Assembly (NCBI RefSeq): GCF_034479375.1
Contig: NZ_CP140155.1
Coordinates: 1,426,001-1,490,000, forward strand
Reading direction: 5' to 3'
DNA from: Rhodopseudomonas palustris
GTDB lineage: Bacteria > Pseudomonadota > Alphaproteobacteria > Rhizobiales > Xanthobacteraceae
DNA length: 64,000 nt
Numbering within the stretch: the stretch's first letter is position 1; each line of letters begins with the position of its first letter. Below are positions 56,394 through 64,000 of this stretch, piece after piece. The position numbers were made by a program, and so were the translations under genes. The notes beneath the pieces were generated by a model. That model did no database searches. It was not told where the DNA came from and worked only from the letters and a program-made list of their open reading frames with translations.

Positions 56394-57362
56394 TCAGGCG
56401 GATGCACGCGACGCGCCCGCGTCATCGGGCGGATCCGCGTCCGTGCGAACGGCACGAAGCATCAGTCGCCGCAGCCAGACGTGATCCGGCTCGGCGTGAA
56501 CCTTCTCGTGCCAGACCATGCGATAGCCGAAGCTGGGAAGCTCGAGCGGCGGCTCGACCAGACACAAGCGTTGGTCATTGGAGAAGGTCTCGGCCGCGCG
56601 CCGCGGAATCGTGAGCACGAGATCCGAACTCATCGCCACCTGGGCGGCGGTGGCGAAGTAAGGAATGCGCACGGCAATGTGGCGCGCCCGGCCGAGCAAC
56701 CTCAGCGCCGTATCGACCGGGCCAGCGCGCCCGCCGACAACGGTGACGAGGATGTGCGAGGCGGCGACGTAGTCGTCCAGCGTCATGCGACTTCCCGCGG
56801 ACCGATCGAGCACCGGGTGACCGGCGCGCACCAGACAGGCAAAGCTCTCGCGAAACAAATCGCGGCTGTGCAGGTGAGCGGGAACGGGGTTGTCGCTGTA
56901 CAGCGCCAGATCGGTGTTGGTCTCGCCGAGGTTCTTGAACGTCTGTCCATCGACCGGAGCGATCTCGACGCTGGCCCTCGGCGCCAGCGCGAACATCAGG
57001 CCCGCAAGCCGCGGTAGGATCACCGTGGCACCATAGTCGGTCGTCGCGACGCGAAAGACGCGCGCGGTGCTGCAGGGATCGAAGGCCGGTCGGGTCGCGA
57101 GTACATCGGCAACGCCGGCCAGCGCTTTCTGAACCGGTTCGAGCAGCTGGCCGCCCCGTATCGTCGGCCGCATCACCGTGCCGGCCTTGACCAGAAGCGC
57201 GTCGTCGAAGAGCTCTCGCAGCTTGGCGAGCGCCCTGCTCACCGCCGGCTGGCTCATCCCGTTCTGCTCTGCGGTCCTGGTGACGCTGCGCGTCTCCAGC
57301 AGCGTCTTCAGCACCACGAGAAGGTTGAGGTCGACGCGGTAGAGGTTGTCGTCGGACGCCAT
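56394..57362 (-). CDS. LysR-family transcriptional regulator
   Basis: 322 residues from ATG 57362, with AGGAG seven bases upstream; TTG 57368 is less likely. The N-terminal winged helix reads DLNLLVVLKTLLETRSVTRT then GMSQPAVSRALAKLRELFDD. The C-terminal half is a substrate-binding-type effector domain. It is transcribed divergently from a periplasmic MBL hydrolase gene and is probably its regulator, with an operator in the shared 144-base gap. The inducer is unknown. Confidence 0.92.
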   Translation of the reverse strand: MASDDNLYRVDLNLLVVLKTLLETRSVTRTAEQNGMSQPAVSRALAKLRELFDDALLVKAGTVMRPTIRGGQLLEPVQKALAGVADVLATRPAFDPCSTARVFRVATTDYGATVILPRLAGLMFALAPRASVEIAPVDGQTFKNLGETNTDLALYSDNPVPAHLHSRDLFRESFACLVRAGHPVLDRSAGSRMTLDDYVAASHILVTVVGGRAGPVDTALRLLGRARHIAVRIPYFATAAQVAMSSDLVLTIPRRAAETFSNDQRLCLVEPPLELPSFGYRMVWHEKVHAEPDHVWLRRLMLRAVRTDADPPDDAGASRASA

Positions 57363-57390
57363 CTCCAACTCCTGCCGCCGGCACAGCGTT

Positions 57391-57427
57391 ATTCATTTGG
57401 CGGAAAACGAATATCCGGAAATTCCGG
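57391..57427. promoter_or_regulatory. Two inverted repeats, candidate LysR operators
   Basis: CCGGAA-A-TTCCGG (57415–57427) is a perfect inverted repeat with a one-base centre. Just before it, ATTCATTT (57391–57398) and AAACGAAT (57405–57412) match at seven of eight positions. They lie between the divergent LysR and MBL genes, where a LysR-type regulator is expected to bind. Confidence 0.55.
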
Positions 57428-57506
57428 TTTCTGTAACACGACCGCCTGCCTACATCGATAGGGCTCCGCGCCCCAGCGAAGCGGAGCGTGGGACAGGAGG
57501 ACAGGC

Positions 57507-58478
57507 ATGGCCGAATTCAAGATCAGCCGACGACGCCTCATGCTGGCCGCTGCGGTCGGCCCGGTCGCAAACATCAGCGGCGCCACCTGCGCGAAGGCGC
57601 TGGCTGTGGTGCGCAATTCGGGCGCCTATCGGTTCCACGTCGGCGATATTCAGGCAACCGTGCTGAGCGATGGCCTGCTCAGCGGCCCGCCCAGCGTCTA
57701 TGCCCACGACGCGCCCGAGGTCGAACTGAGCGAGGTGCTGCGACGGGCCTTCCTGCCGACCGACACGATGACGTTGAACCTCAACACCCTGCTGATCGAG
57801 ACCGGCGGCCGCCGCATCCTGATCGAAGCCGGCGCGGCACAGACCATGGGCCCGAACGGCGGCCGGCTGTTCGCCAATCTCGCGACGATCGGACTGCGCG
57901 CCGACGACATCGACGCGGTAGTGATCTCACACACTCATCCCGATCATGTCGGCAATCTGCGCAGCGCCGAAGGCGGCAAGGCCTTCCCGCGCGCGACCGT
58001 CTATGCGCCGGAAGCGGACTGGACCTTCTTCGTCCGCGGCGAGCCGGACCTGTCGTATCTTCCCGTCGGCGAGGAGTTTCGGCGCCGGTTCGCCGCGGCA
58101 ATCAAGCGGAGCGTCGAGCCGGTCGCCGCCGACGTCGTGCTGTACCAGGCCGGCACCGAGATCGTGCCCGGACTGACGACGCTGCCCGCCTTCGGACACA
58201 CGCCCGGCATGGCCGCGTTCCTCGTTCACTCCGGATCGGACCAATTGCTACTCACGGCCGATCTGGCCTATCACCCCGTCGTCAATGTCGATCGGCCGTG
58301 GCGGCCGGGTCCTGATCGCGACAAGGACGCCGCGCTGCAGTCGCGCCGGCGAATCTTCGACCGCGCCGCGGCCGACAAGCTTCTGGTGCTGGGCTTCCAC
58401 TATCCATTCCCCGGACTCGGGCGGATGCTGAAGATCGACGGCGGCTACGCCTGGGTGCCGGCCAACTGGCAATTCTAG
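57507..58478 (+). CDS. Exported MBL-fold metallohydrolase (methyl-parathion-hydrolase-like)
   Basis: 323 residues from ATG 57507, with AGGAGGACAGGC upstream. An N-terminal Tat-type signal (SRRRLMLAAAVGPVAN) suggests export. MBL metal ligands: SHTHPDHVGN near 142, His in FGHTPG near 235, Asp in TADLAYHP near 255 and a late His in GFHYPFPGLG near 302. The RFHVGDIQATVLSDG start is typical of the branch that includes methyl parathion hydrolase and related lactonases. Natural substrate unknown; an esterase or lactonase reaction is likely. Divergent from a LysR regulator. Confidence 0.87.
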   Translation: MAEFKISRRRLMLAAAVGPVANISGATCAKALAVVRNSGAYRFHVGDIQATVLSDGLLSGPPSVYAHDAPEVELSEVLRRAFLPTDTMTLNLNTLLIETGGRRILIEAGAAQTMGPNGGRLFANLATIGLRADDIDAVVISHTHPDHVGNLRSAEGGKAFPRATVYAPEADWTFFVRGEPDLSYLPVGEEFRRRFAAAIKRSVEPVAADVVLYQAGTEIVPGLTTLPAFGHTPGMAAFLVHSGSDQLLLTADLAYHPVVNVDRPWRPGPDRDKDAALQSRRRIFDRAAADKLLVLGFHYPFPGLGRMLKIDGGYAWVPANWQF

Positions 58479-58538
58479 AGCCGTTCAGTCTCCGACGGAA
58501 TCAGCACTGCCGTTTCTGGACGCTCACCACAACTACAA

Positions 58539-58650
58539 CCTCATGGTGAGGAGGCGCGAAGCGCCGTCTCGAACCATGCGCCGCTGGCCATCATGCGTCG
58601 CCCCATCCTTCGCGACGCCCGGCTTCGCCGGGCTCCTCAGGATGAGGAGT
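58539..58650. repeat. Type-B palindromic repeat
   Basis: CCTCATGGTGAGGAGGCGCG...GTCTCGAACCATGCG, then CCCATCCTTCGCGACGCC...GGGCTCCTCAGGATGAGG, the same element as at 30381 and 52286 in opposite orientation. The 308-base gap 58479–58786 holds nothing else recognisable apart from a short CATTCCGG-like fragment at about 58725. Confidence 0.75.
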
Positions 58651-58786
58651 CCGTGCATCTGGCAACGGCCATATCGCTTCAATAATCGATGAAGTGCTCT
58701 AGCCGGAATTGGAACGTCTCACAGGTGCATTCCGGCTTGTGCGCGTCACGCGCAAGTCGGAATGACAGCCGAACGAACCGACTCGA

Positions 58787-59296
58787 TTACTTCGTGAATT
58801 CGTCTTCGCGAAATTGCCGCGCGATCTGGTCGAGCACGGCGTTGACCATGCCGGTCTCGTCTTTCTCGACGAAGGCGTGGGCGACGTCGACATATTCGGA
58901 GACGACGACGCGGGCCGGAATGTCCTTGCGGTGTTCGAGCTCGTAGGCGCCGGCGCGCATCACCGCGCGCAGGATCGCGTCGATCCGCGCCAGCGGCCAG
59001 CCCTTCGCCAGCGCGTCGTCGATCAGGGGGTCGAGCTTTTTCTGGTCGCGCACCACGCCGGAGACGATATCGCGGAAGAAAGCTGCCTCGGCCGGCAGAT
59101 ACTGGTCGCCCTCGACCTCGTTGCCGATCCAGTGGCTCTCGAACTCGGCGAAAGTGTCGTCGATGCCGGCGCCGCCGATGTCCATCTGGTACAGCGCCTG
59201 CACCGCGGCGAGCCGCGCCGCACCGCGGCGGTTGGCCTTGCGCTCGCCCTTCGGCACCGGTTTCTTGATCACCGGCTTTTTGGGATCGGCCATCAT
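58787..59296 (-). CDS. nusB: Transcription antitermination factor NusB
   Basis: 169 residues from ATG 59296, overlapping the ribH stop by one base; an ATG at 59293 is also possible. Family pattern: RRGAARLAAVQALYQMDIGG near 23, FFRDIVSGVV near 72, IDAILRAVMRAGAYELEH near 104 and VVVSEYVDVAHAF near 128. NusB binds boxA RNA with NusE for rRNA antitermination. The ribH–nusB coupling is widely conserved. Confidence 0.95.
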   Translation of the reverse strand: MMADPKKPVIKKPVPKGERKANRRGAARLAAVQALYQMDIGGAGIDDTFAEFESHWIGNEVEGDQYLPAEAAFFRDIVSGVVRDQKKLDPLIDDALAKGWPLARIDAILRAVMRAGAYELEHRKDIPARVVVSEYVDVAHAFVEKDETGMVNAVLDQIARQFREDEFTK

Positions 59297-59787
59297 CAAC
59301 TCCGCGCCAGACGGCGCTTGATCCGCAGCATCGCCAATGCGGCGCGCGCGGCGTCGCCGCCCTTGTTGAGGTCGCCGGGCTTCGCCCGCGCCCAGGCCTG
59401 CTCGTCGGTGTTGACGGTGATGATGCCGTTGCCGAGCGGAAACTTTCGCGCGACGCTGAGATCCATCAGCGCCCGCGCCGACTCCATCGACACGATCTCG
59501 AAATGGATGGTCTCGCCGCGCACCACGCAGCCGAGCGCGATCGCCGCGTCATAGGGCTTGCCGTTGGCCTCCGCGGCGTCGATCGCGATCACGACCGCGG
59601 CGGGGATCTCCAGCGCGCCGGGCACGGTCAGCACGTCGTGCGTCGCGCCGGCAGCCTTCAGCTCGGCGACGGCGCCTTCCAGCAGCGCGTCCTGGATGTC
59701 GTCATAGAACCGCGCCTCGACGATCAGGACGCGCGCGCCGGAAACGTCGGTCTGGTCTTTCAAGGGAGCGCGCCGCGCGTCTGCCAT
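59296..59787 (-). CDS. ribH: 6,7-dimethyl-8-ribityllumazine synthase
   Basis: 163 residues from ATG 59787. Features: [20 protein letters not shown] near 19, [15 protein letters not shown] near 51, [17 protein letters not shown] near 83 with the catalytic His, and [15 protein letters not shown] near 121. It makes the lumazine precursor of riboflavin. It sits between ribE (with a repeat in between) and nusB. Confidence 0.95.
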   Translation of the reverse strand: MADARRAPLKDQTDVSGARVLIVEARFYDDIQDALLEGAVAELKAAGATHDVLTVPGALEIPAAVVIAIDAAEANGKPYDAAIALGCVVRGETIHFEIVSMESARALMDLSVARKFPLGNGIITVNTDEQAWARAKPGDLNKGGDAARAALAMLRIKRRLARS

Positions 59788-59805
59788 TCTGGTGCCTTGC
59801 CTTTG

Positions 59806-59912
59806 GTCGTCATTGCCGGGCTCGACCCGGCAATCCATCGCCTTCGAGAGAATTTGGATGCGTTCTTGTTAAGAGGATGGATGCGCGGGTCAAGCCCGCG
59901 CATGACCACTTC
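59806..59912. repeat. Type-C palindromic repeats
   Basis: GTCATTGCCGGGCTCGACCC...GGCAATCCATC at 59806–59838 and GGATGCGCGGGTCAAGCCCG...CATGAC at about 59876–59905 are short imperfect palindromes facing each other. The same kind of element is at 62246–62336. Confidence 0.75.
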
Positions 59913-59926
59913 GTTTGTGCCGCCGC

Positions 59927-60535
59927 CTATTTCATCTCGCTGAGGCGGGCGGCATAGCGCGCCATCAGGTCGACCTCGAGATTGACGGCGCCGCCCTCGC
60001 GCCAGTCGCCGAGGATCGTCGCGGTCAGCGTGTGCGGGATGATCAGCACCGAGAACCGCGTGTCCTCGACGGTGTTGACCGTCAGCGAGGTGCCGTCGAG
60101 CGTCACCGAGCCCTTCGGCGCGATGAAGCGGGCCAGCTCTCGCGAGGTTTCCAGCGTGAACCGCGCCATGTCCGGCAGTTCCTCGCGCGCCACCACGGTG
60201 GCGACGCCGTCGACGTGGCCGGTGACGATGTGGCCGCCGAGTTCGTCGCCGATCTTCAGCGCGCGTTCGAGATTGAGCCGGGTGCCGACGCCCCAATGCT
60301 GCGCCGTGGTCATCGCCAGCGTCTCGGCGCCGGCGTCGACCTCGTACCAGGTGCGGCCGCCCGCCGTGCCGGAGCCGACCACGGTCATGCAGATTCCGTT
60401 CGAGGCGATCGAGGCGCCGTCGGCGATCGTGGTCTGGTCGTAGGAACAGCCGATCCGCAGCCGGTGGAGCTGCCCCTGCGCCGTGGGCGTCAGGGCTTCG
60501 ATCTCGCCGATATCGGTGACAATGCCGGTGAACAT
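59927..60535 (-). CDS. ribE: Riboflavin synthase alpha subunit
   Basis: 202 residues from ATG 60535 (MFTGIVTDIGEIEAL). The two lumazine-binding repeats are visible, each with the ...G.S(I/L)..(D/N)G or T-V pattern: GASIASNGICMTV near 40 and GSVTLDGTSLTVN near 141, and GHIVTGHVDG near 101. It dismutates two lumazine molecules to riboflavin. It is the third gene of the nrdR–ribD–ribE–ribH–nusB block. Confidence 0.95.
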   Translation of the reverse strand: MFTGIVTDIGEIEALTPTAQGQLHRLRIGCSYDQTTIADGASIASNGICMTVVGSGTAGGRTWYEVDAGAETLAMTTAQHWGVGTRLNLERALKIGDELGGHIVTGHVDGVATVVAREELPDMARFTLETSRELARFIAPKGSVTLDGTSLTVNTVEDTRFSVLIIPHTLTATILGDWREGGAVNLEVDLMARYAARLSEMK

Positions 60536-60548
60536 GCGGTGCGGCCTC

Positions 60549-61721
60549 TTAGGTGGGCTCGTAGATGGTGAGAATGTCGGGTCCGAGGCGCTCGCTGCTG
60601 CGCGCGCGCCAGGCCGGCGATTGGGTGATGGCGGTGAGCGGGAGTCCGTCCAGCGCATCGACGCCGCCCTCGCCGATCGTCTTGTCGCCGCGCAGCAGCC
60701 AGATCTCGTCGGCGAGTTTGGCCGCGACGAAGGCGCTCGCGACCCGCGCGCCGCCTTCGACCAGCAGCCGCGTCACGCCCTTGTCCGACAGAGCGCGCAG
60801 CACTGCGGGCAAGTCGAGCCCCGGCGTGGCCTCGCAGTCGGCAACGTGGATGACCTGCGCACCGGCCGCGCCGAGCCGCGTCGCGGCGGCGGCCTCGGCG
60901 ATGTCGGAGGCCATGAGCCACAGCGGCGTGGTCCGCGCCGAATGCACCAGCCTGCTATCGCCGGGGATCCGCAGGCTGCGGTCCAGCACTACCCGGGTCG
61001 GCGACTGCGCCGCCATCCCGGGCAGCCGCACGGTCAGTTCCGGATCGTCGGCGAGCACGGTGCCGATCCCGACCAGGATCGCGTCGGACTGCGCACGCAA
61101 CAGATGCACCCGCAGCCTTACCTCCTCGCCGGTGATCGCCACCGTCTTGTGGCCGGCAGCCGCGATCTTGTCGTCGGTCGAGACCGCGAGCTTGAGCACG
61201 ACGTGCGGTCGCTTTTCGCGAACGCGCAACAGATGGCCGGCGTGATCGCGCGCGGCCTCTTCGGCGCACAGCCCGAGATCGACCGCGATGCCCGCGGCGC
61301 GGAGCTTGGCATGGCCCTGCCCGCCCACCAGCGGATTGGGATCCTCGATCGCCGACACCACGCGGGCAACGCCCGCGGCGATGATCGCATCGGCGCAGGG
61401 CGGCGAGCGCCCGTGATGCGAGCACGGCTCCAACGTGACGTAGAGGGTCGCCCCGCGCGCGGCTGCGCCGGCCCGCGCCAGCGCCTCGACTTCGGCATGC
61501 GGCCGGCCGCCGTCCTGGGTCCAGCCGCGGCCGACGATGACGCCGTCCTTGACCAGCACTGCCCCGACCGCGGGATTGGTGCCGGTGCGGCCGAGTCCAC
61601 GGCGGCCGAGCGTCAGCGCGAGCTGCATGAAGCGCCGATCGGCGGCTTTGCCGGCCTTCTCGGCCGCTTTTGCGACCTTGGCGCGCTCGGCATATTGGTC
61701 TTCCAGGATGCGGAAGATCAT
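60549..61721 (-). CDS. ribD: Bifunctional riboflavin deaminase/reductase
   Basis: 390 residues from ATG 61721, overlapping the nrdR stop by four bases. The N-terminal deaminase has the zinc motif HAEVEAL near 75 and [14 protein letters not shown] near 98. The C-terminal reductase has [12 protein letters not shown] near 177 and the NADPH region [11 protein letters not shown] near 244 with [11 protein letters not shown] near 320. It carries out the second and third steps of riboflavin synthesis. Confidence 0.96.
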   Translation of the reverse strand: MIFRILEDQYAERAKVAKAAEKAGKAADRRFMQLALTLGRRGLGRTGTNPAVGAVLVKDGVIVGRGWTQDGGRPHAEVEALARAGAAARGATLYVTLEPCSHHGRSPPCADAIIAAGVARVVSAIEDPNPLVGGQGHAKLRAAGIAVDLGLCAEEAARDHAGHLLRVREKRPHVVLKLAVSTDDKIAAAGHKTVAITGEEVRLRVHLLRAQSDAILVGIGTVLADDPELTVRLPGMAAQSPTRVVLDRSLRIPGDSRLVHSARTTPLWLMASDIAEAAAATRLGAAGAQVIHVADCEATPGLDLPAVLRALSDKGVTRLLVEGGARVASAFVAAKLADEIWLLRGDKTIGEGGVDALDGLPLTAITQSPAWRARSSERLGPDILTIYEPT

Positions 61722-62200
61722 TTGCGGACCAGCGCCGGCCGGGACTCCTCCTCGCCGGACAACTCACCCAGCACGGCCTCGAAGTCCTTTGCCTCGCGGA
61801 AATTGCGATAGACCGAGGCGAAGCGGACATAGGCGACGTCGTCGAGCTTGCGCAGGTGGTCCATCACGATCTCGCCGATGGTCTCTGACGAGATGTCGGC
61901 CTCGCCGCCGCTCTCCAGCTCGCGCACGATCGCCGACACCATCTGCTCGACCCGCTCCGGCTCGACCGGCCGCTTGCGCAGGCTGATCTGCAGCGAGCGC
62001 ACCAGCTTGTCGCGGTCGAACGGCACCCGGCGGCCGTTACGCTTGATCACGGTCAGCTCGCGGAGCTGCACCCGCTCGAAGGTGGTGAAGCGGAAATTGC
62101 AGGCGATGCAGACCCGCCGCCGCCGGATCACCGAGGAATCCTCGGTGGGCCTGGAGTCCTTCACCTGGGTATCGAGGCTGTTGCAGTTCGGGCAGCGCAT
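61718..62200 (-). CDS. nrdR: Transcriptional repressor NrdR
   Basis: 160 residues. Zinc ribbon with CPNC near 3 and CIAC near 31, then [20 protein letters not shown] leading into the ATP-cone domain. NrdR senses (d)ATP and represses ribonucleotide reductase genes. It overlaps ribD by four bases, so the repressor and riboflavin genes share a transcript. Confidence 0.96.
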   Translation of the reverse strand: MRCPNCNSLDTQVKDSRPTEDSSVIRRRRVCIACNFRFTTFERVQLRELTVIKRNGRRVPFDRDKLVRSLQISLRKRPVEPERVEQMVSAIVRELESGGEADISSETIGEIVMDHLRKLDDVAYVRFASVYRNFREAKDFEAVLGELSGEEESRPALVRK

Positions 62201-62245
62201 CGCGACGCGTCCTCAGTGCTCTCCGGAGGTTTAGTCCCTCCCGTC

Positions 62246-62336
62246 GTCATGGCCGGGCTTGTCCCGGCCATCCACGTCTTCTCCCGCTGCCACGCCGTAG
62301 ACGTGGATGCCCGGGACAAGCCCGGGCATGACGGTG
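62246..62336. repeat. Type-C palindromic repeat pair
   Basis: CGTCATGGCCGGGCTTGTCC...GGCCATCCACGTC and GACGTGGATGCCCGGGACAA...GGGCATGACGG form a large inverted repeat of about 90 bases between glyA and nrdR. Related to the copies at 59806–59912. Confidence 0.8.
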
Positions 62337-62341
62337 TTTAG

Positions 62342-63643
62342 TTACTGATAGATCGGGAAGCGGTCGGTCAATTCCTTCACCCGCTGCTTCACCGAGGCTT
62401 CCACCAGCGGCGCGGCGCCGTCGGGGGATTGTGCAATGGCGTTCAGCACTTCGGCGATCAGGTTCCCAACCTGCTGGAACTCGGCGACGCCGAATCCGCG
62501 GGTCGTGGCCGCCGGGGTGCCGAGCCGCAGGCCCGAGGTCACGAACGGCTTTTCCGGGTCGAACGGGATACCGTTCTTGTTGCAGGTGATCGCGGCGCGG
62601 ACCAGCGCCTTCTCGGAGACGTTGCCCTTCAGTCCCTTCGGCCGCAGATCTACCAGCATCAGGTGGTTGTCGGTGCCGCCGGAGACCAGATCGAAGCCGG
62701 CCGCTCGCAGCGTTTCCGCAAGCGCCTTGGCGTTTTCGACGACGTTCTTCGCGTAGACCTTGAAGTCAGGCTGCAGCGCTTCCTTGAACGCTACCGCCTT
62801 GGCGGCGATCACGTGCATCAGCGGACCGCCCTGCAGGCCGGGGAAGATCGCCGAGTTGAACTTCTTGGCCAGCGCCTCGTCGTTGGTGAGGATCAGGCCG
62901 CCGCGCGGACCGCGCAGCGATTTGTGGGTGGTGGTGGTGACGACATGGGCGTGCGGCACCGGCGAGGCATGGACGCCGCCCGCCACGAGGCCGGCGAAAT
63001 GCGCCATGTCGACCATGAAATAGGCGCCGACGCTGTCGGCGATCTCGCGGAAGCGCTTGAAGTCCCAGGCGCGCGGATAGGCCGAGCCGCCGGCGATGAT
63101 CAGCTTCGGCTTGGTCTCCTCCGCCAGCTTGGCGACCGCATCCATGTCGATGGTCTGGTCCTCGCGGCGCACGGTGTAGTGCACCGGCTTGAACCATTTG
63201 CCGCTCATGTTGACGGTCGCGCCGTGGGTCAGATGCCCGCCGGCGGCGAGATCGAGGCCCATGAAGGTGTCGCCGGGCTGCAGCAGCGCCAGGAACACCG
63301 CCTGGTTCATCTGGCTGCCGGAGTTCGGCTGGACGTTGGCGAAACCCGCGCCGAACAGCTTCTTGGCGCGCTCGATCGCCAGATTTTCGGCGACGTCGAC
63401 GAATTCGCAGCCGCCGTAATAGCGCGCGCCCGGATAGCCCTCGGCGTATTTGTTGGTCATCACCGAGCCCTGCGCTTCCAGCACGGCGCGGCTGACGATG
63501 TTCTCCGAGGCGATCAGCTCGACTTCGTGGCGCTGGCGGCCGAGTTCACCCTTGATCGCGGCGGCGATCTCGGGATCGGCCTGCTCGAGCGAGGCGGAGA
63601 AGAAGCTGTCGGGCGCGGACGCGGTTTTGGCTGAAGTGCTCAT
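62342..63643 (-). CDS. glyA: Serine hydroxymethyltransferase
   Basis: 433 residues from ATG 63643. PLP-enzyme features: [19 protein letters not shown] near 40, [14 protein letters not shown] near 70, [12 protein letters not shown] near 214 and the PLP Lys in [14 protein letters not shown] near 243. It interconverts serine and glycine while charging tetrahydrofolate with a one-carbon unit. The stop lies a few bases from a type-C repeat, and nrdR follows on the same strand. Confidence 0.97.
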   Translation of the reverse strand: MSTSAKTASAPDSFFSASLEQADPEIAAAIKGELGRQRHEVELIASENIVSRAVLEAQGSVMTNKYAEGYPGARYYGGCEFVDVAENLAIERAKKLFGAGFANVQPNSGSQMNQAVFLALLQPGDTFMGLDLAAGGHLTHGATVNMSGKWFKPVHYTVRREDQTIDMDAVAKLAEETKPKLIIAGGSAYPRAWDFKRFREIADSVGAYFMVDMAHFAGLVAGGVHASPVPHAHVVTTTTHKSLRGPRGGLILTNDEALAKKFNSAIFPGLQGGPLMHVIAAKAVAFKEALQPDFKVYAKNVVENAKALAETLRAAGFDLVSGGTDNHLMLVDLRPKGLKGNVSEKALVRAAITCNKNGIPFDPEKPFVTSGLRLGTPAATTRGFGVAEFQQVGNLIAEVLNAIAQSPDGAAPLVEASVKQRVKELTDRFPIYQ

Positions 63644-63796
63644 GGGCAATGTCTCCACCGCCGCAGCCGGTTGAGGCGGGTGCGAGCGGTTACAGGATAG
63701 CGGTTCGGAAGCGGCGGCTGGGCCATAGCATATCCGCGCCGGCGGGCCAAGGACGCCCGCCACATTTGCGGCCATGCGCTCCGATCAGACCCAGAT

Positions 63797-63976
63797 ATGG
63801 TGGATGCGAAGGGTTTGCAGGAGGGGGCGCTTCCGCAATTTCCCTCCAAGTTGATCAGCATCGCGGAGAAGCGCCCCTTGGTTCCCGATCCAATAACCCA
63901 TGGCTCCCGAATCCGCTGCAATCGTCTCGTCGAATCGACCGCTGGTGCAACGAGTCACCCTCACGCCATCCGATAA
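63797..63976 (+). other. Unrecognised 59-codon frame in the glyA upstream region
   Basis: The 357 bases after glyA (63644–64000) contain no recognised gene. A plus-strand frame from ATG 63797 to the stop at 63974 would encode a 59-residue protein (VDAKGLQEGALPQFP...), without a clear ribosome-binding site. It may be chance or a remnant. The glyA promoter should also lie in this stretch. Confidence 0.2.
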
Positions 63977-64000
63977 GCTCCGCCCTTCTCCACGCTCCGA

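Noticed and set aside
63640..63921. A 93-codon minus-strand frame upstream of glyA
   Set aside because: It overlaps the glyA start, has no ribosome-binding site and its translation has no domain pattern.

Overview
The window comes from a GC-rich alphaproteobacterium. Gene content, gene order (glyA–nrdR–ribD–ribE–ribH–nusB; DUF177–plsX–fabH–ihfA–merR; rlpA/dac–tmk–holB–metG–tatD), and three families of palindromic intergenic repeats point to the Nitrobacteraceae, most likely a Rhodopseudomonas palustris-type organism. That placement is inference from recognition of the proteins, not from a search.

Layout. (1) Positions 1 to about 10.5 kb are an accessory defence island, visibly lower in GC than the rest. 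From the left it holds a truncated PP1/PP2A-type phosphatase, a small Cys-pair protein, a giant protein with a degenerate restriction-nuclease-like domain, TPRs, a GreA/B-C-like domain and a PIN domain, and then a compact type II-short CBASS operon (CD-NTase, stand-alone E2-like protein, patatin phospholipase). Upstream lies a Schlafen/AlbA_2-type protein. All of these except the Cys-pair protein lie on the minus strand. (2) 11.2–15.8 kb: a TRAP transporter (DctP and fused DctQM) with an acyl-CoA synthetase. (3) 15.8–24.6 kb: a repeat cluster, then a housekeeping minus-strand cluster (MBL hydrolase, tatD, metG, holB, tmk, D,D-carboxypeptidase, rlpA) interrupted by one plus-strand epoxide hydrolase. 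(4) 24.9–34.5 kb: AI-2E-family permease, diguanylate cyclase, rplM–rpsI, thioesterase, enoyl-CoA hydratase, metY, TMEM175 channel, ctaA. (5) 34.5–42.4 kb: an exopolysaccharide cluster (deacetylase-like protein, FemAB/CelD-like acetyltransferase, Wzz/GumC chain-length protein, GT4, polyprenyl-phosphate sugar transferase) in which two proteins appear to have lost their catalytic residues. (6) 42.5–52.9 kb: DUF169, SDR, small membrane proteins, tRNA-Pro(GGG), merR, ihfA, fabH, plsX, DUF177, cytochrome bc1 chaperone, bamE, and a hydrolase with no standard start codon. (7) 52.9–63.6 kb: H+-pyrophosphatase, thiL, a divergent LysR / MBL-hydrolase pair, then the riboflavin/nusB/nrdR/glyA block.

The most notable system is the defence island. 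A CBASS whose CD-NTase would be controlled by an E2-only enzyme sits directly next to a 1307-residue multi-domain protein combining a nuclease-like domain, a transcription-elongation-factor-like domain and an RNase-like PIN domain. Its activity and any coupling to CBASS cannot be judged from sequence alone.
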